A stretch of DNA of 64,000 bases from Bolinopsis microptera (taxonomy: Eukaryota; Ctenophora; Tentaculata; Lobata; Bolinopsidae). This document shows positions 21,901 to 36,900 of the stretch, piece by piece. The notes under the pieces are model-generated. The model did not search any database. It saw only the letters and a program-made list of their open reading frames with translations, and was not told the DNA's origin. Position 1 is the first letter of the stretch, and each line of letters starts with the position of its first letter. The stretch spans positions 18,245,118-18,309,117 of the forward strand of contig NC_087078.1 of NCBI RefSeq assembly GCF_026151205.1, read 5' to 3'. The position numbers and the translations under genes are program-made.

Positions 21901-24900
21901 ATAAAACTGCAAAATCATACTGTCCCAATCTCTGTCCCATTTTCATTTTTTGAAGATGAAATTTCCAGGACCGAAATTTTACAGTTTTTGCTGATTTTGT
22001 CACCCGCAACCAATTAGCAAGTCAACTATAGCTGCCATATAACACGATTAAGGTGCTGGAAGTTCGATTTCGGTCGGAGGAAGCCCACAGCAAAAAGCTT
22101 AACAAAACGAAAAGTTAAATTTTCAAGATCCCATTTTCAAATGTGAAATTTTCTGAACACAAATTTGACAGATTGGATGAAATTTTTGCCCAGAAACAAA
22201 TTAGCAGCTAATTGATCATGGTATGAAACCGAATTGAGGTACTGGGAGTCAAAATCCCGAATAAAACTGCAAAATCATATTGTCCCAATCTCTGTCCCAT
22301 TTTCAGTTTTTGAAGATGAAATTTCCATGACCGAAATTTTACAGTTTTTACTGATTTTATCACCCGCAACCAATTAGTAAGTCAACTATAGGTGCCATAT
22401 GACACGATTGAGGTGCTGGAAGTTTGATTTCGGTCGGAGGAAGCCCACAGCAGAAAGCTTAACAAAACGAAAAGTTGTATTTTCAAAATTCTGTCCCATT
22501 TTCAAATTTGAAATTTTCTGAACACAAATTTGACAGATTGGATGAAATTTTTGCCCAGAAACAAATTAGCAGCTAATTGATCATGGTATGAAACCAAATT
22601 GAGGTACTGGGAGTCAAAATCCCGAATAAAACTGCAAAATCATACTGTCCCAATCTCTGTCCCATTTTCATTTTTTGAAGATGAAATTTCCAGGACCGAA
22701 ATTTTACAGTTTTTACTGATTTTGTCACCCGCAACCAATTAATAAGTCAACTATAGGTGCCATATAACACGATTAAGGTGCTGGAAGTTTCGATTCCGGT
22801 CGGAGGAAGCCCACAGCAAAAAGCTTAACAAAACGAAAAGTTAAATTTTCAAGATTCTGTCCCATTTTCAAATGTGAAATTTTCTGAACACAAATTTGAC
22901 AGATTGGATGAAATTTTTGCCCAGAACAAATTAGCAGCTAATTGATCATGGTATGAAACCGAATTGACTAATTGAGGTACTGGGAGTCAAAATCCCGAAT
23001 AAAACTGCAAAATCATATTGTCCCAATCTCTGTCCCATTTTCATTTTTTGAAGATGAAATTTCCAGGACCGAAATTTTACAGTTTTACTGATTTTGTCAC
23101 CCGCAACCAATTAGTAAGTCAACTATAGGTGCCATATGACACGATTGACGTGCTGGAAGTTTGATTTCGGTCGGAGGAAGCCCACAGCAGAAAGCTTAAC
23201 AAAACGAAAAAGTTGTATTTTCAAAATTCTGTCCCATTTTCAAATTTGAAATTTTCTGAACACAAATTTGACAGATTGGATGAAATTTTTGCCCAGAAAC
23301 AAATTAGCAGCTAATTGATCATGGTATGAAACCGAATTGACTAATTGAGGTACTGGGAGTCAAAATCCCGAATAAAACTGCAAAATCATATTGTCCCAAT
23401 CTCTGTCCCATTTTCATTTTTTGAAGATGAAATTTCCAGGACCGAAATTTTACAGTTTTTACTGATTTTGTCACCCGCAACCAATTAGTAAGTCAACTAT
23501 AGGTGCCATATGACACGATTGAGGTGCTGGAAGTTTGATTTCGGTCGGAAGAAGCCTACAGCAGAAAGCTCAACAAAACGAAAAGCTGTATTTTCAAAAT
23601 TCTGTCCCATTTTCAAATGTGAAATTTTCTGAACACAAATTTGACAGATTGGATGAACTTTTTGCCCAGAAACAAATAGCAGCTAATTGATCATGGTATG
23701 AAACCAAATTGAGGTACTGGGAGTCAAAATCCCGAATAAAACTGCAAAATCATACTGTCCCAATCTCTGTCCCATTTTCATTTTTTGAAGATGAAATTTC
23801 CAGGACCGAAATTTTACATTTTTTACTGATTTTGTCACCCGCAACTAATTAGTAAGTCAACTATAGGTGCCATATGACACGATTGAGGTACTGGAAGTTT
23901 GATTTCGGTCGGAGGAAGCCCACAGCAGAAAGCTTAACAAAACGAAAAGCTGTATTTTCAAAATTCTGTCCCATTTTCAAATGTGAAATTTTCTGAACAC
24001 AAATTTGACAGATTGGATGAACTTTTTGCCCAGAAACCAATTAGCAGCTAATTGATGATGGTATGAAACCGAATTGAGGTACTGGCATGGGAGTCAAAAT
24101 CCCGAATAAAATTGCAAAATCATATTGTCCCAATCTCTGTCCCATTTTCAGTTTTTGAAGATGAAATTTCCAGGACCGAAATTTTACAGTTTTTACCTAT
24201 TTTTTCACCCGCAACCGATTAATAAGTCAACCATATCTGCCATATGACACGATTGAGGTGCTGGAAGCTTGATTTCGGTCGGAGGAAGCCCACAGCAGAA
24301 AGTTTAACAAAACGAAAAGCTGTATTTTCAAAATTCTGTCCCATTTTCAAATGTGAAATTTTCTGAACACAAATTTGACAGATTGGATGAACTTTTTGCC
24401 CAGAAACCAATTAGTCAGCTAATTGATAATGGTATGAAACCGAATTGAGATACTGGGAGTCAAAATCCCGAATAAAATTGCAAAATCATATGTCCCAATC
24501 TCTGTCCCATTTTCAGTTTTTGAAGATGAAATTTCCAGGACCGAAATTTTACAGTTTTTACTGATTTTTTCACCCGCAACCAATAAGTAAGTCAACTATA
24601 GGTGCCATATGACACGACTGAGGTGCTGGAAGTTTGATTTCGGTCGGAGGAAGCCCACAGCAGAAAGCTCAACAAAACGAAAAGCTGTATTTTCAAAATT
24701 CTGTCCCATTTTCAAATGTGAAATTTTCTGAACACAAATTTGACAGATTGGATGAACTTTTTGCCCAGAAACAAATTAGCAGCTAATTGATCATGGTATG
24801 AAACCAAATTGAGGTACTGGGAGTCAAAATCCCGAATAAAACTGCAAAATCATATTGTCCCAATCTCTGTCCCATTTTCAGTTTTTGAAGATGAAATTTC

Positions 24901-27900
24901 CAGGACCGAAATTTTACAGTTTTTACCTATTTTTTCACCCGCAACCAATTAATAAGTCAACCATATCTGCCATATGACACGATTGAGGTGCTGGAAGCTT
25001 GATTTCGGTCGGAGGAAGCCCACAGCAGAAAGCTTAACAAAACGAAAAGCTGTATTTTCAAAATTCTGTCCCATTTTCAAATGTGAAATTTTCTGAACAC
25101 AAATTTGACAGATTGGATGAACTTTTTGCCCAGAAACCAATTAGCAGCTAATTGATGATGGTATGAAACCGAATTGAGATACTGGGAGTCAAAATCCCGA
25201 ATAAATTGCAAAATCATATTGTCCCAATCTCTGTCCCATTTTCAGTTTTTGAAAATGAAATTTCCAGGACCGAAATTTTACAGTTTTTACTGATTTTGTC
25301 ACCCGCAAACCAATTAATAAGTCAACCATAGCTGCCATATGACACGATTGAGGTGCTGGAAGTTTGATTTCGGTCGGAGGAAGCCCACAGCAGAGAGCTC
25401 AACAAAACGAAAAGCTGTATTTTCAAAATTCTGTCCCATTTTCAAATGTGAAATTTTCTGAACACAAATTTGACAGATTGGATGAACTTTTTGCCCAGAA
25501 ACAAATTAGCAGCTAATTGATCATGGTATGAAACCAAATTGAGGTACTGGGAGTCAAAATCCCGAATAAAACTGCAAAAATCATATTGTCCCAATCTCTG
25601 TCCCATTTTCAGTTTTTGAAGATGAAATTTCCAGGACCGAAATTTTACAGTTTTTACCTATTTTTTCACCCGCAACCAATTAATAAGTCAACCATATCTG
25701 CCATATGACACGATTGAGGTGCTGGAAGCTTGATTTCGGTCGGAGGAAGCCCACAGCAGAAAGCTTAACAAAACGAAAAGCTGTATTTTCAAAATTCTGT
25801 CCCATTTTCAAATGTGAAATTTTCTGAACACAAATTTGACAGATTGGATGAACTTTTTGCCCAGAAAACCAATTAGTCAGCTAATTGATGATGGTATGAA
25901 ACCGAATTGAGGTACTGGGAGTCAAAATCCCGAATAAAACTGCAAAATCATATTGTCCCAATCTCTGTCCCATTTTCAGTTTTTTGAAGATGAAATTTCC
26001 AGGACCGAAATTTTACAGTTTTTACCTATTTTTTCACCCCGCAACCAATTAATAAGTCAACCATATCTGCCATATGACACGATTGAGGTGCTGGAAGCTT
26101 GATTTCGGTCGGAGGAAGGCCCACAGCAGAAAGCTTAACAAAACGAAAAGCTGTATTTTCAAAATTCTGTCCCCATTTTCAAATGTGAAATTTTCTGAAC
26201 ACAAATTTGACAGATTGGATGAACTTTTTGCCCAGAAACCAATTAGTCAGCTAATTGATGATGGTATGAAACCGAATTGAGATACTGGGAGTCAAAATCC
26301 CGAATAAAATTGCAAAATCATATTGTCCCAATCTCTGTCCCATTTTCAGTTTTTGAAGATGAAATTTCCAGGACCGAAATTTTACAGTTTTTACTGATTT
26401 TTTCACCCGCAACCAATAAGTAAGTCAACTATAGGTGCCATAAGACACGACTGAGGTGCTGGAAGTTTGATTTCGGTCGGAGGAAGCCCACAGCAGAAAG
26501 CTCAACAAAACGAAAAGCTGTATTTTCAAAATTCTGTCCCATTTTCAAATGTGAAATTTTCTGAACACAAATTTGACAGATTGGATGAACTTTTTGCCCA
26601 GAAACAAATTAGCAGCTAATTGATCATGGTATGAAACCAAATTGAGGTACTGGGAGTCAAAATCCCGAATAAAACTGCAAAATCATATTGTCCCAATCTC
26701 TGTCCCATTTTCAGTTTTTGAAGATGAAATTTCCAGGACCGAAATTTTACAGTTTTTACTGATTTTTTCACCCGCAACCAATAAGTAAGTCAACTATAGG
26801 TGCCATATGACACGACTGAGGTGCTGGAAGTTTGATTTCGGTCGGAGGAAGCCCACAGCAGAAAGCTCAACAAAACGAAAAGCTGTATTTTCAAAATTCT
26901 GTCCCATTTTCAAATGTGAAATTTTCTGAACACAAATTTGACAGATTGGATGAACTTTTTGCCCAGAAACAAATTAGCAGCTAATTGATCATGGTATGAA
27001 ACCAAATTGAGGTACTGGGAGTCAAAATCCCGAATAAAACTGCAAAATCATATTGTCCCAATCTCTGTCCCATTTTCAGTTTTTGAAGATGAAATTTCCA
27101 GGACCGAAATTTTACAGTTTTTACCTATTTTTTCACCCGCAACCGATTAATAAGTCAACATATCTGCCATATGACACGATTGAGGTGCTGGAAGCTTGAT
27201 TTCGGTCGGAGGAAGCCCACAGCAGAAAGCTTAACAAAACGAAAAGCTGTATTTTCAAAATTCTGTCCCATTTTCAAATGTGAAATTTTCTGAACACAAA
27301 TTTGACAGATTGGATGAACTTTTTGCCCAGAAACCAATTAGTCAGCTAATTGATGATGGTATGAAACCGAATTGAGATACTGGGAGTCAAAATCCCGAAT
27401 AAAATTGCAAAATCATATTGTCCCAATCTCTGTCCCATTTTCAGTTTTTGAAGATGAAATTTCCAGGACCAAAATTTTACAGTTTTTACTGATTTTTTCA
27501 CCCGCAACCAATAAGTAAGTCAACTATAGGTGCCATATGACACGACTGAGGTGCTGGAAGTTTGATTTCGGTCGGAGGAAGCCCACAGCAGAAAGCTCAA
27601 CAAAACGAAAAGCTGTATTTTCAAAATTCTGTCCCATTTTCAAATGTGAAATTTTTCTGAACACAAATTTGACCAGATTGGATGAACTTTTTGCCCAGAA
27701 ACAAATTAGCAGCTAATTGATCATGGTATGAAACCAAATTGAGGTACTGGGAGTCAAAATCCCGAATAAAACTGCAAAATCATATTGTCCCAATCTCTGT
27801 CCCATTTTCAGTTTTTGAAGATGAAATTTCCAGGACCGAAATTTTACAGTTTTTACCTATTTTTTCACCCGCAACCAATTAATAAGTCAACCATATCTGC

Positions 27901-30900
27901 CATATGACACGATTGAGGTGCTGGAAGCTTGATTTCGGTCGGAGGAAGCCCACAGCAGAAAGCTTAACAAAACGAAAAGCTGTATTTTCAAAATTCTGTC
28001 CCATTTTCAATGTGAAATTTTCTGAACACAAATTTGACAGATTGGATGAACTTTTTGCCCAGAAACCAATTAGTCAGCTAATTGATGATGGTATGAAACC
28101 GAATTGAGGTACTGGGAGTCAAAATCCCGAATAAAACTGCAAAATCATATTGTCCCAATCTCTGTCCCATTTTCAGTTTTTGAAGATGAAATTTCCAGGA
28201 CCGAAATTTTACAGTTTTTACCTATTTTTTCACCCGCAACCAATTAATAAGTCAACCATATCTGCCATATGACACGATTGAGGTGCTGGAAGCTTGATTT
28301 CGGTCGGAGGAAGCCCACAGCAGAAAGCTTAACAAAACGAAAAGCTGTATTTTCAAAATTCTGTCCCATTTTCAAATGTGAAATTTTCTGAACACAAATT
28401 TGACAGATTGGATGAACTTTTTGCCCAGAAACCAATTAGTCAGCTAATTGATGATGGTATGAAACCGAATTGAGATACTGGGAGTCAAAATCCCGAATAA
28501 AATTGCAAAATCATATTGTCCCAATCTCTGTCCCATTTTCAGTTTTTGAAGATGAAATTTCCAGGACCGAAATTTTACAGTTTTTACTGATTTTGTCACC
28601 CGCAACCAATTAGTAAGTCAACTATAGGTGCCATATGACACGATTGAGGTGCTGGAAGTTTGATTTCGGTCGGAAGAAGCCTACAGCAGAAAGCTCAACA
28701 AAACGAAAAGCTGTATTTTCAAAATTCTGTCCCATTTTCAAATGTGAAATTTTCTGAACACAAATTTGACAGATTGGATGAACTTTTTGCCCAGAAACAA
28801 ATTAGCAGCTAATTGATCATGGTATGAAACCAAATTGAGGTACTGGGAGTCAAAATCCCGAATAAAACTGCAAAATCATACTGTCCCAATCTCTGTCCCA
28901 TTTTCATTTTTTGAAGATGAAATTTCCAGGACCGAAATTTTACATTTTTTACTGATTTTGTCACCCGCAACTAATTAGTAAGTCAACTATAGGTGCCATA
29001 TGACACGATTGAGGTACTGGAAGTTTGATTTCGGTCGGAGGAAGCCCACAGCAGAAAGCTTAACAAAACGAAAAGCTGTATTTTCAAAATTCTGTCCCAT
29101 TTTCAAATGTGAAATTTTCTGAACACAAATTTGACAGATTGGATGAACTTTTTGCCCAGGAAACCAATTAGCAGCTAATTGATGATGGTATGAAACCGAA
29201 TTGAGGTACTGGCATGGGAGTCAAAATCCCGAATAAAATTGCAAAATCATATTGTCCCAATCTCTGTCCCATTTTCAGTTTTTGAAGATGAAATTTCCAG
29301 GACCGAAATTTTACAGTTTTTACCTATTTTTTCACCCGCAACCGATTAATAAGTCAACCATATCTGCATATGACACGATTGAGGTGCTGGAAGCTTGATT
29401 TCGGTCGGAGGAAGCCCACAGCAGAAAGCTTAACAAAACGAAAAGCTGTATTTTCAAAATTTCTGTCCCATTTTCAAATGTGAAATTTTCTGAACACAAA
29501 TTTGACAGATTGGATGAACTTTTGCCCAGAAACCATTAGTCAGCTAATTGATAATGGTATGAAACCGAATTGAGATACTGGGAGTCAAAATCCCGAATAA
29601 AATTGCAAAATCATATTGTCCCAATCTCTGTCCCATTTTCAGTTTTTGAAGATGAAATTTCCAGGACCGAAATTTTACAGTTTTTACTGATTTTTTCACC
29701 CGCAACCAATAAGTAAGTCAACTATAGGTGCCATATGACACGACTGAGGTGCTGGAAGTTTGATTTCGGTCGGAGGAAGCCCACAGCAGAAAGCTCAACA
29801 AAACGAAAAGCTGTATTTTCAAAATTCTGTCCCATTTTCAAATGTGAAATTTTCTGAACACAAATTTGACAGATTGGATGAACTTTTTGCCCAGAAACAA
29901 ATTAGCAGCTAATTGATCATGGTATGAAACCAAATTGAGGTACTGGGAGTCAAAATCCCGAATAAACTGCAAAATCATATTGTCCCAATCTCTGTCCCAT
30001 TTTCAGTTTTTTGAAGATGAAATTTCCAGGACCGAAATTTTACAGTTTTTACTGATTTTTCACCCGCAACCAATAAGTAAGTCAACTTATAGGTGCCATT
30101 ATGACACGACTGAGGTGCTGGAAGTTTGATTTCGGTCGGAGGAAGCCCACAGCAGAAAGCTCAACAAAACGAAAAGCTGTATTTTCAAAATTCTGTCCCA
30201 TTTTCAAATGTGAAATTTTCTGAACACAAATTTGACAGATTGGATGAACTTTTTTGCCCAGAAACAAATTAGCAGCTAATTGATCATGGTATGAAACCAA
30301 ATTGAGGTACTGGGAGTCAAAATCCCGAATAAAACTGCAAAATCATATTGTCCCAATCTCTGTCCCATTTTCAGTTTTTGAAGATGAAATTTCCAGGACC
30401 GAAATTTTACAGTTTTTACTGATTTTTTCACCCGCAACCAATAAGTAAGTCAACTATAGGTGCCATATGACACGACTGAGGTGCTGGAAGTTTGATTTCG
30501 GTCGGAGGAAGCCCACAGCAGAAAGCTCAACAAAACGAAAAGCTGTATTTTCAAAATTCTGTCCATTTTCAAATGTGAAATTTTCTGAACACAAATTTGA
30601 CAGATTGGATGAACTTTTTGCCCAGAAACAAATTAGCAGCTAATTGATCATGGTATGAAACCAAATTGAGGTACTGGGAGTCAAAATCCCGAATAAAACT
30701 GCAAAATCATATTGTCCCAATCTCTGTCCCATTTTCAGTTTTTGAAGATGAAATTTCCAGGACCGAAATTTTACAGTTTTTACCTATTTTTTCACCCGCA
30801 ACCGATTAATAAGTCAACCATATCTGCCATATGACACGATTGAGGTGCTGGAAGCTTGATTTCGGTCGGAGGTAGCCCACAGCAGAAAGCTTAACAAAAC

Positions 30901-33900
30901 GAAAAGCTGTATTTTCAAAATTCTGTCCCATTTTCAAATGTGAAATTTTCTGAACACAAATTTGACAGATTGGATGAACTTTTTGCCCAGAAACCAATTA
31001 GTCAGCTAATTGATGATGGTATGAAACCGAATTGAGATACTGGGAGTCAAAATCCCGAATAAAATTGCAAAATCATATTGTCCCAATCTCTGTCCCATTT
31101 TCAGTTTTGAAGATGAAATTCCAGGACCGAAATTTTACAGTTTTTACTGATTTTTTCACCCGCAACCAATAAGTAAGTCAACTATAGGTGCCATATGACA
31201 CGACTGAGGTGCTGGAAGTTTGATTTCGGTCGGAGGAAGCCCACAGCAGAAAGCTCAACAAAACGAAAAGCTGTATTTTCAAAATTCTGTCCCATTTTCA
31301 AATGTGAAATTTTCTGAACACAAATTTGACAGATTGGATGAACTTTTTGCCCAGAAACAAATTAGCAGCTAATTGATCATGGTATGAAACCAAATTGAGG
31401 TACTGGGAGTCAAAATCCCGAATAAAACTGCAAAATCATATTGTCCCAATCTCTGTCCCATTTTCAGTTTTTGAAGATGAAATTTCCAGGACCGAAATTT
31501 TACAGTTTTTACCTATTTTTTCACCCGCAACCAATTAATAAGTCAACCATATCTGCCATATGACACGATTGAGGTGCTGGAAGCTTGATTTCGGTCGGAG
31601 GAAGCCCACAGCAGAAAGCTTAACAAAACGAAAAGCTGTATTTTTCAAAATTCTGTCCCATTTTCAAATGTGAAATTTTCTGAACACAAATTTGACAGAT
31701 TGGATGAACTTTTTGCCCAGAAACCAATTAGTCAGCTAATTGATGATGGTATGAAACCGAATTGAGGTACTGGGAGTCAAAATCCCGAATTAAAACTGCA
31801 AAATCATATTGTCCCAATCTCTGTCCCATTTTCAGTTTTTGAAGATGAAATTTCCAGGACCGAAATTTTACAGTTTTTACCTATTTTTTCACCCGCAACC
31901 AATTAATAAGTCAACCATATCTGCCATATGACACGATTGAGGTGCTGGAAGCTTGATTTCGGTCGGAGGAAGCCCACAGCAGAAAGCTTAACAAAACGAA
32001 AAGCTGTATTTTCAAAATTCTGTCCCATTTTCAAATGTGAAATTTTCTGAACACAAATTTGACAGATTGGATGAACTTTTTGCCCAGAAACCAATTAGTC
32101 AGCTAATTGATGATGGTATGAAACCGAATTGAGATACTGGGAGTCAAAATCCCGAATAAAATTGCAAAATCATATTGTCCCAATCTCTGTCCCATTTTCA
32201 GTTTTTTGAAGATGAAATTTCCAGGACCGAAATTTTACAGTTTTTACTGATTTTTTCACCCGCAACCAATAAGTAAGTCAACTATAGGTGCCATATGACA
32301 CGACTGAGGTGCTGGAAGTTTGATTTCGGTCGGAGGAAGCCCACAGCAGAAAGCTCAACAAAACGAAAAGCTGTATTTTCAAAATTCTGTCCCATTTTCA
32401 AATGTGAAATTTTCTGAACACAAATTTGGACAGATTGGATGAACTTTTTGCCCAGAAACAAATTAGCAGCTAATTGATCATGGTATGAAACCAAATTGAG
32501 GTACTGGGAGTCAAAATCCCGAATAAAACTGCAAAATCATATTGTCCCAATCTCTGTCCCATTTTCAGTTTTTGAAGATGAAATTTCCAGGACCGAAATT
32601 TTACAGTTTTTACTGATTTTTTCACCCGCAACCAATAAGTAAGTCAACTATAGGTGCCATATGACACGACTGAGGTGCTGGAAGTTTGATTTCGGTCGGA
32701 GGAAGCCCACAGCAGAAAGCTCAACAAAACGAAAAGCTGTATTTTCAAAATTCTGTCCCATTTTCAAATGTGAAATTTTCTGAACACAAATTTGACAGAT
32801 TGGATGAACTTTTTGCCCAGAAACAAATTAGCAGCTAATTGATCATGGTATGAAACCAAATTGAGGTACTGGGAGTCAAAATCCCGAATAAAACTGCAAA
32901 ATCATATTGTCCCAATCTCTGTCCCATTTTCAGTTTTTGAAGATGAAATTTCCAGGACCGAAATTTTACAGTTTTTACCTATTTTTTCACCCGCAACCGA
33001 TTAATAAGTCAACCATATCTGCCATATGACACGATTGAGGTGCTGGAAGCTTGATTTCGGTCGGAGGAAGCCCACAGCAGAAAGCTTAACAAAACGAAAA
33101 GCTGTATTTTCAAAATTCTGTCCCATTTTCAAATGTGAAATTTTCTGAACACAAATTTGACAGATTGGATGAACTTTTTGCCCAGAAACCAATTAGTCAG
33201 CTAATTGATGATGGTATGAAACCGAATTGAGATACTGGGAGTCAAAATCCCGAATAAAATTGCAAAATCATATTGTCCCAATCTCTGTCCCATTTTCAGT
33301 TTTTGAAGATGAAATTTCCAGGACCGAAATTTTACAGTTTTTACCTGATTTTTTCACCCGCAACCAATTAAGTAAGTCAACTATAGGTGCCATATGACAC
33401 GACTGAGGTGCTGGAAGTTTGATTTCGGTCGAGGAAGCCCACAGCAGAAAGCTCAACAAAACGAAAAGCTGTATTTTCAAAATTCTGTCCCATTTTCAAA
33501 TGTGAAATTTTCTGAACACAAATTTGACAGATTGGATGAACTTTTTGCCCAGAAACAAATTAGCAGCTAATTGATCATGGTATGAAACCAAATTGAGGTA
33601 CTGGGAGTCAAAATCCCGAATAAAACTGCAAAATCATATTGTCCCAATCTCTGTCCCATTTTCAGTTTTTGAAGATGAAATTTCCAGGACCGAAATTTTA
33701 CAGTTTTTACCTATTTTTTCACCCGCAACCAATTAATAAGTCAACCATATCTGCCATATGACACGATTGAGGTGCTGGAAGCTTGATTTCGGTCGGAGGA
33801 AGCCCACAGCAGAAAGCTTAACAAAACGAAAAGCTGTATTTTCAAAATTCTGTCCCATTTTCAAATGTGAAATTTTCTGAACACAAATTTGACAGATTGG

Positions 33901-36900
33901 ATGAACTTTTTGCCCAGAAACCAATTAGTCAGCTAATTGATGATGGTATGAACCGAATTGAGGTACTGGGAGTCAAAATCCCGAATAAAACTGCAAAATC
34001 ATATTGTCCCAATCTCTGTCCCATTTTCAGTTTTTGAAGATGAAATTTCCAGGACCGAAATTTTACAGTTTTTACCTATTTTTTCACCCGCAACCAATTA
34101 ATAAGTCAACCATATCTGCCATATGACACGATTGAGGTGCTGGAAGCTTGATTTCGGTCGAAAGAAGCCCACAGCAGAAAGCTCAACAAAACGAAAAGCT
34201 GTATTTTCAAAATTCTGTCCCATTTTCAAATGTGAAATTTTCTGAACACAAATTTGACAGATTGGATGAACTTTTTGCCCAGAAACAAATTAGCAGCTAA
34301 TTGATCATGGTATGAAACCAAATTGAGGTACTGGGAGTCAAAATCCCGAATAAAACTGCAAAATCATATTGTCCCAATCTCTGTCCCATTTTCAGTTTTT
34401 GAAGATGAAATTTCCAGGACCGAAATTTTACAGTTTTTACCTATTTTTTCACCCGCAACCGATTAATAAGTCAACCATATCTGCCATATGACACGATTGA
34501 GGTGCTGGAAGCTTGATTTCGGTCGGAGGAAGCCCACAGCAGAAAGCTTAACAAAACGAAAAGCTGTATTTTCAAAATTCTGTCCCATTTTCAAATGTGA
34601 AATTTTCTGAACACAAATTTGACAGATTGGATGAACTTTTTGCCCAGAAACCAATTAGTCAGCTAATTGATGATGGTATGAAACCGAATTGAGATACTGG
34701 GAGTCAAAATCCCGAATAAAACTGCAAAATCATATTGTCCCAATCTCTGTCCCATTTTCAGTTTTTGAAGATGAAATTTCCAGGACCGAAATTTTACAGT
34801 TTTTACCTATTTTTTCACCCGCAACCAATAAGTAAGTCAACCTATCGGTGCCATATGACACGACTGAGGTGCTGGAAGCTTGATTTCGGTCGGAGGAAGC
34901 CCACAGCAGAAAGCTCAACAAAACGAAAAGCTGTATTTTCAAAATTCTGTCCCATTTTCAAATGTGAAATTTTCTGAACACAAATTTGACAGATTGGATG
35001 AACTTTTTGCCCAGAAACAAATTAGCAGCTAATTGATCATGGTATGAAACCAAATTGAGGTACTGGGAGTCAAAATCCCGAATAAAACTGCAAAATCATA
35101 TTGTCCCAATCTCTGTCCCATTTTCAGTTTTTGAAGATGAAATTTCCAGGACCGAAATTTTACAGTTTTTACCTATTTTTTCACCCGCAACCAATTAATA
35201 AGTCAACCATATCTGCCATATGACACGATTGAGGTGCTGGAAGCTTGATTTCGGTCGGAGGAAGCCCACAGCAGAAAGCTTAACAAAACGAAAAGCTGTA
35301 TTTTCAAAATTCTGTCCCATTTTCAAATGTGAAATTTTCTGAACACAAATTTGACAGATTGGATGAACTTTTTGCCCAGAAACCAATTAGTCAGCTAATT
35401 GATGATGGTATGAAACCGAATTGAGGTACTGGGAGTCAAAATCCCGAATAAAACTGCAAAATCATATTGTCCCAATCTCTGTCCCATTTTCAGTTTTGAA
35501 GATGAAATTTCCAGGACCGAAATTTTACAGTTTTTACCTATTTTTTCACCCGCAACCAATTAATAAGTCAACCATATCTGCCATATGACACGATTGAGGT
35601 GCTGGAAGCTTGATTTCGGTCGAAGAAGCCCACAGCAGAAAGCTCAACAAAACGAAAAGCTGTATTTTCAAAATTCTGTCCCATTTTCAAATGTGAAATT
35701 TTCTGAACACAAATTTGACAGATTGGATGAACTTTTTGCCCAGAAACAAATTAGCAGCTAATTGATCATGGTATGAAACCAAATTGAGGTACTGGGAGTC
35801 AAAATCCCGAATAAAACTGCAAAATCATATTGTCCCAATCTCTGTCCCATTTTCAGTTTTTGAAGATGAAATTTCCAGGACCGAAATTTTACAGTTTTTA
35901 CCTATTTTTTCACCCGCAACCGATTAAGTAAGTCAACCATATCTGCCATATGACACGATTGAGGTGCTGGAAGCTTGATTTCGGTCGGAGGAAGCCCACA
36001 GCAGAAAGCTTAACAAAACGAAAAGCTGTATTTTCAAAATTCTGTCCCATTTTCAAATGTGAAATTTTCTGAACACAAATTTGACAGATTGGATGAACTT
36101 TTTGCCCAGAAACCAATTAGTCAGCTAATTGATGATGGTATGAAACCGAATTGAGATACTGGGAGTCAAAATCCCGAATAAAACTGCAAAATCATATTGT
36201 CCCAATCTCTGTCCTATTTTCAGTTTTTGAAGATGAAATTTCCAGGACCGAAATTTTACAGTTTTTACTGATTTTTTCACCCGCAACCAATAAGTAAGTC
36301 AACTATAGGTGCCATATGACACGACTGAGGTGCTGGAAGTTTGATTTCGGTCGGAGGAAGCCCACAGCAGAAAGCTCAACAAAACGAAAAGCTGTATTTT
36401 CAAAATTCTGTCCCATTTTCAAATGTGAAATTTTCTGAACACAAATTTGACAGATTGGATGAACTTTTTGCCCAGAAACAAATTAGCAGCTAATTGATCA
36501 TGGTATGAAACCAAATTGAGGTACTGGGAGTCAAAATCCCGAATAAAACTGCAAAATCATATTGTCCCAATCTCTGTCCCATTTTCAGTTTTTGAAGATG
36601 AAATTTCCAGGACCGAAATTTTACAGTTTTTACTGATTTTTTCACCCGCAACCAATAAGTAAGTCAACTATAGGTGCCATATGACACGACTGAGGTGCTG
36701 GAAGTTTGATTTCGGTCGGAGGAAGCCCACAGCAGAAAGCTCAACAAAACGAAAAGCTGTATTTTCAAAATTCTGTCCCATTTTCAAATGTGAAATTTTC
36801 TGAACACAAATTTGACAGATTGGATGAACTTTTTGCCCAGAAAACAAATTAGCAGCTAATTGATCATGGTATGAAACCGAATTGAGGTACTGGGAGTCAA

